In this document: positions 62,473 through 64,000 of the stretch, piece after piece
Numbering within the stretch: the stretch's first letter is position 1
How the letters are laid out: every line of letters begins with the position of its first letter
Origin: DTKD01 sp050948905
Lineage (GTDB): Bacteria; Armatimonadota; UBA5829
Reading direction: 5' to 3'
Assembly: GCA_050948905.1 (NCBI GenBank)
Contig: JBMNES010000001.1
Span: 1,674,001 to 1,738,000, forward strand
Length of the DNA: 64,000 bases
Notes under the pieces: generated by a model
What the model was told of the DNA's origin: nothing
What the model saw: only the letters and a program-made list of their open reading frames with translations
Database searches by the model: none
Position numbers and translations under genes: made by a program

Positions 62473-62498
62473 CGTGCCCGCTATGCAACGCGGGCACG
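62473..62498 (-). terminator. Hairpin between aminotransferase and deacetylase genes
   Basis: CGTGCCCGC (62473-62481) and GCGGGCACG (62490-62498), 9-bp perfect stem, 8-nt loop. On the minus strand TTTGAATGTTT follows. Attenuation or mRNA stabilisation within an operon is as plausible as full termination. Confidence 0.6.
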
Positions 62499-62532
62499 AT
62501 GTCGAATCAACGATCCTCAAACGGAGAGTGCG

Positions 62533-63789
62533 TCACTTGCGCACTTTCTCTGCGGCATTGCGAATGCCCTTGATTGTGTCCTCGATCTCCCGGTCTGTCA
62601 GCCGAGGATGCATCGGCAGGTTGATCTCACGTCGATAGAAGAACTTCTCGGCAATCGGACAGAGATTATCCTTATAGCCGAGTTTCTTCAGGCCGGTGAA
62701 GTGATAGGTCGGCTGGTAGTGCAAAATCCCCTGCACGCCCTCCTCGTTATACAGCACCCGCATATAATCGTCCCTGCTCGCGCCAAGCTCTTCTTCCTCG
62801 ACGCAGAGGGTATACAGGTGATAAATATGCTTGCAATCAGGCGACTCATATACCGGAGAGATTCCCTTGATTCCCCGGATGCCCTCGCTGATTCGCCGCC
62901 CCAGTTCGCGTCGCTTCTCGTTCAGCATATCCAGCTTCTTAAGCTGAGCGCGACCAACCGCAGCCTGAATCTCGTTCATACGATAGTTACTGCCCCAATG
63001 GCCGTTCACGTCCACCACGTCGAAGTGCGAAGGAATCCAATAATCCTTCTGATCCTTCCAGTGATCAAGGTTCATACAGCGCAGCTTCTCGATAGGCTCC
63101 ACGAACTCATCGCGGTTGGTGGTGATCATCCCACCTTCGCCGCAAGTGGTAATATTCTTCAGCGAATGGAACGAGAAACACCCGATATCTCCAACACTGC
63201 CGGCCTTGCGACCCTTATACTCCGCCCCCGGAGTATGCGCACAATCCTCCATCACATACAGATTGTGCTTGCGGGCGATCTCCATGATCGGGTCCATATC
63301 GCACATCTGCCCGCCGTAGTGCACCACATAAATGGCCTTCGTCCTGGAAGTCACTTTCTTCTCGACCTCTGCAGGGTCGATGTTGAAAGTCTTCGGATTG
63401 ATGTCGGCATATACGGGGATTCCGCCTTCTTTGAGGAGCACAAGCGAAGTGGCCACGAAAGTGTTCGGGGTAACGATGACTTCGTCGCCCGGTTTGATGT
63501 TGAACACCTGCGTTGCAACGTGCATTGCAGTAGTGCAGTTAGACACGGCAAATGCGTGTTTTACGCCGCACATCTTGGCAAATTCGCTCTGGAAACCCGC
63601 CACCTGCGGACCCATTGTGAGGGTGTCCTGCTGCATCGCCTGCCAGGCCGCGTTCTTTTCGTCCTCATCGTAAATCGAGCCGAAGAACGAATAACGAACC
63701 TTCAGGACGACGCCGTCATCCATCTCGTAGCTGCTGGTGATTCCACCCTCGGTATCTGATCCGGTGAATATTTCTTTAACTTCTGCCAT
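62533..63789 (-). CDS. DegT/DnrJ/EryC1/StrS family aminotransferase
   Basis: 418 residues from ATG 63789 (GAGGTG seven bases upstream; GTG 63798 overlaps that site). PLP-enzyme features: AVSNCTTAMHVA near 83, EDCAHTPGAEYKG near 180, and the Schiff-base Lys in SFHSLKNITTCGEGG near 207. NYRMNEIQAAVGRAQL and NLPMHPRLTDREIE complete the family pattern. It should transaminate a keto-sugar (nucleotide-linked or free). N-terminal ~45 residues are extra. It heads the amino-sugar-like group. Confidence 0.92.
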   Translation of the reverse strand: MAEVKEIFTGSDTEGGITSSYEMDDGVVLKVRYSFFGSIYDEDEKNAAWQAMQQDTLTMGPQVAGFQSEFAKMCGVKHAFAVSNCTTAMHVATQVFNIKPGDEVIVTPNTFVATSLVLLKEGGIPVYADINPKTFNIDPAEVEKKVTSRTKAIYVVHYGGQMCDMDPIMEIARKHNLYVMEDCAHTPGAEYKGRKAGSVGDIGCFSFHSLKNITTCGEGGMITTNRDEFVEPIEKLRCMNLDHWKDQKDYWIPSHFDVVDVNGHWGSNYRMNEIQAAVGRAQLKKLDMLNEKRRELGRRISEGIRGIKGISPVYESPDCKHIYHLYTLCVEEEELGASRDDYMRVLYNEEGVQGILHYQPTYHFTGLKKLGYKDNLCPIAEKFFYRREINLPMHPRLTDREIEDTIKGIRNAAEKVRK

Positions 63790-63885
63790 CCTAAACACCT
63801 CGCTTTCGAACTATTCCTAGTCCTGTAATTAGTGCCGAATGTCGCAGAATCCTTTAATAAGCGGCCTTCAAACTCACCATTATAC

Positions 63886-64000
63886 CTAAGCTTTTATTTT
63901 TGGGGGTTTTCTGAGCGCAAGGTAGGCAATCGCCGCTACGCCCAGCAATATCAGCGGAATAATAATCCAGAACAAGGGGCTTTGAGCCTCCGATCGCACC
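63886..64000 (-). CDS. C-terminal end of a membrane-anchored protein (truncated by window)
   Basis: On the minus strand, 37 codons run from the window edge to a TAG at 63886-63888. They encode a polar stretch (VRSEAQSP), a hydrophobic helix (LFWIIIPLILLGVAAIAYLA) and a basic end (LRKPPKIKA). This is a C-terminal membrane anchor with a cytoplasmic basic tail. The body of the gene lies outside the window, so nothing more can be said. A TATAAT on the minus strand at 63879-63884, after its stop, may serve the aminotransferase. Confidence 0.6.
   Translation of the reverse strand, partial: VRSEAQSPLFWIIIPLILLGVAAIAYLALRKPPKIKA

Noticed and set aside
62608..63759. 383-codon open frame antisense to the DegT aminotransferase
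   Set aside because: The opposite strand encodes a clear PLP enzyme; the antisense frame is His/Val/Leu-rich without domains and reflects codon bias.
1..64000. tRNA, rRNA, CRISPR arrays, insertion sequences, prophage
   Set aside because: No cloverleaf with GTTCGAATC-type arm in the gaps, no spaced direct-repeat array, no transposase, integrase or phage structural gene seen. The tandem repeats have no unique spacers.

Overview
The window is a bacterial chromosome segment with dense genes on both strands, few long gaps and moderately high GC. Three secreted proteins end in PEP-CTERM type sorting tails, Kdo pathway genes (kdsD, kdsC) point to a diderm with an outer membrane, and there are secreted DUF1080 and DUF4838 sugar-related proteins, SelB and frequent TTG starts. 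Together these suit Armatimonadota or a related environmental lineage. This is inference from gene content; no rRNA, tRNA, CRISPR array or transposase was seen.

Layout. 1-1.5 kb: the end of a Pit phosphate transporter, its DUF47 partner and a small CxxCH protein. 1.7-5.4 kb: cysD and fused cysNC (PAPS synthesis), convergent with a sulfotransferase-like gene. 6.1-12.7 kb: a soluble histidine kinase, an NtrC-type activator, sigma-54 itself, then selB and a lipoprotein. 12.8-20.4 kb: secreted DUF1080 protein, an orphan OmpR-type regulator, comM, then a minus-strand group (AAG glycosylase, NFACT, DUF4838). 20.5-28.2 kb: transaldolase, CoA-disulfide reductase-rhodanese fusion, BON and MarC proteins, a divergent cell-wall pair (PBP4-type dacB and dipeptide epimerase) and a sugar-nucleotide epimerase. 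28.7-32.9 kb: an unnamed minus-strand operon with two Tat-type DUF362 proteins, a secreted DUF6599-like protein, a zinc-ribbon miniprotein and a membrane polyferredoxin. 32.9-44.8 kb: a long minus-strand housekeeping run (nif3, rpsB, tsf, pyrH, frr, uppS, dxr, rseP, ispG, GNAT, proS, mgtC-like). 44.9-48.3 kb: three PEP-CTERM genes, each with its own near-consensus promoter. 48.6-49.5 kb: HTH plus ImmA/IrrE-type peptidase. 49.7-54.5 kb: gyrB with an Asn-Gly repeat, an MFS exporter, a nucleotidyltransferase-like protein and a BON protein. 54.7-60.3 kb: an envelope operon (kdsD, kdsC, metallophosphatase-like, GT-C, GT2, D-aminopeptidase). 60.4-64 kb: a minus-strand amino-sugar-like group (DegT aminotransferase, PIG-L deacetylase, NagB-like) and the end of a membrane-anchored protein.

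Regulation visible in the sequence: nine promoters with both sigma-70 hexamers, and three promoters (cysD, dipeptide epimerase, kdsD) whose -10 lies 6-7 nt before the start codon with no Shine-Dalgarno, implying leaderless mRNAs. Intergenic gaps carry a family of small palindromic repeats whose stems show compensatory changes between copies. The most unusual items are a sigma-54 factor with a four-cysteine zinc ribbon beside region I, next to an activator with GAFTNA instead of GAFTGA; the DUF362/polyferredoxin operon; the GyrB insertion; and a structured 5' leader on a PEP-CTERM gene.
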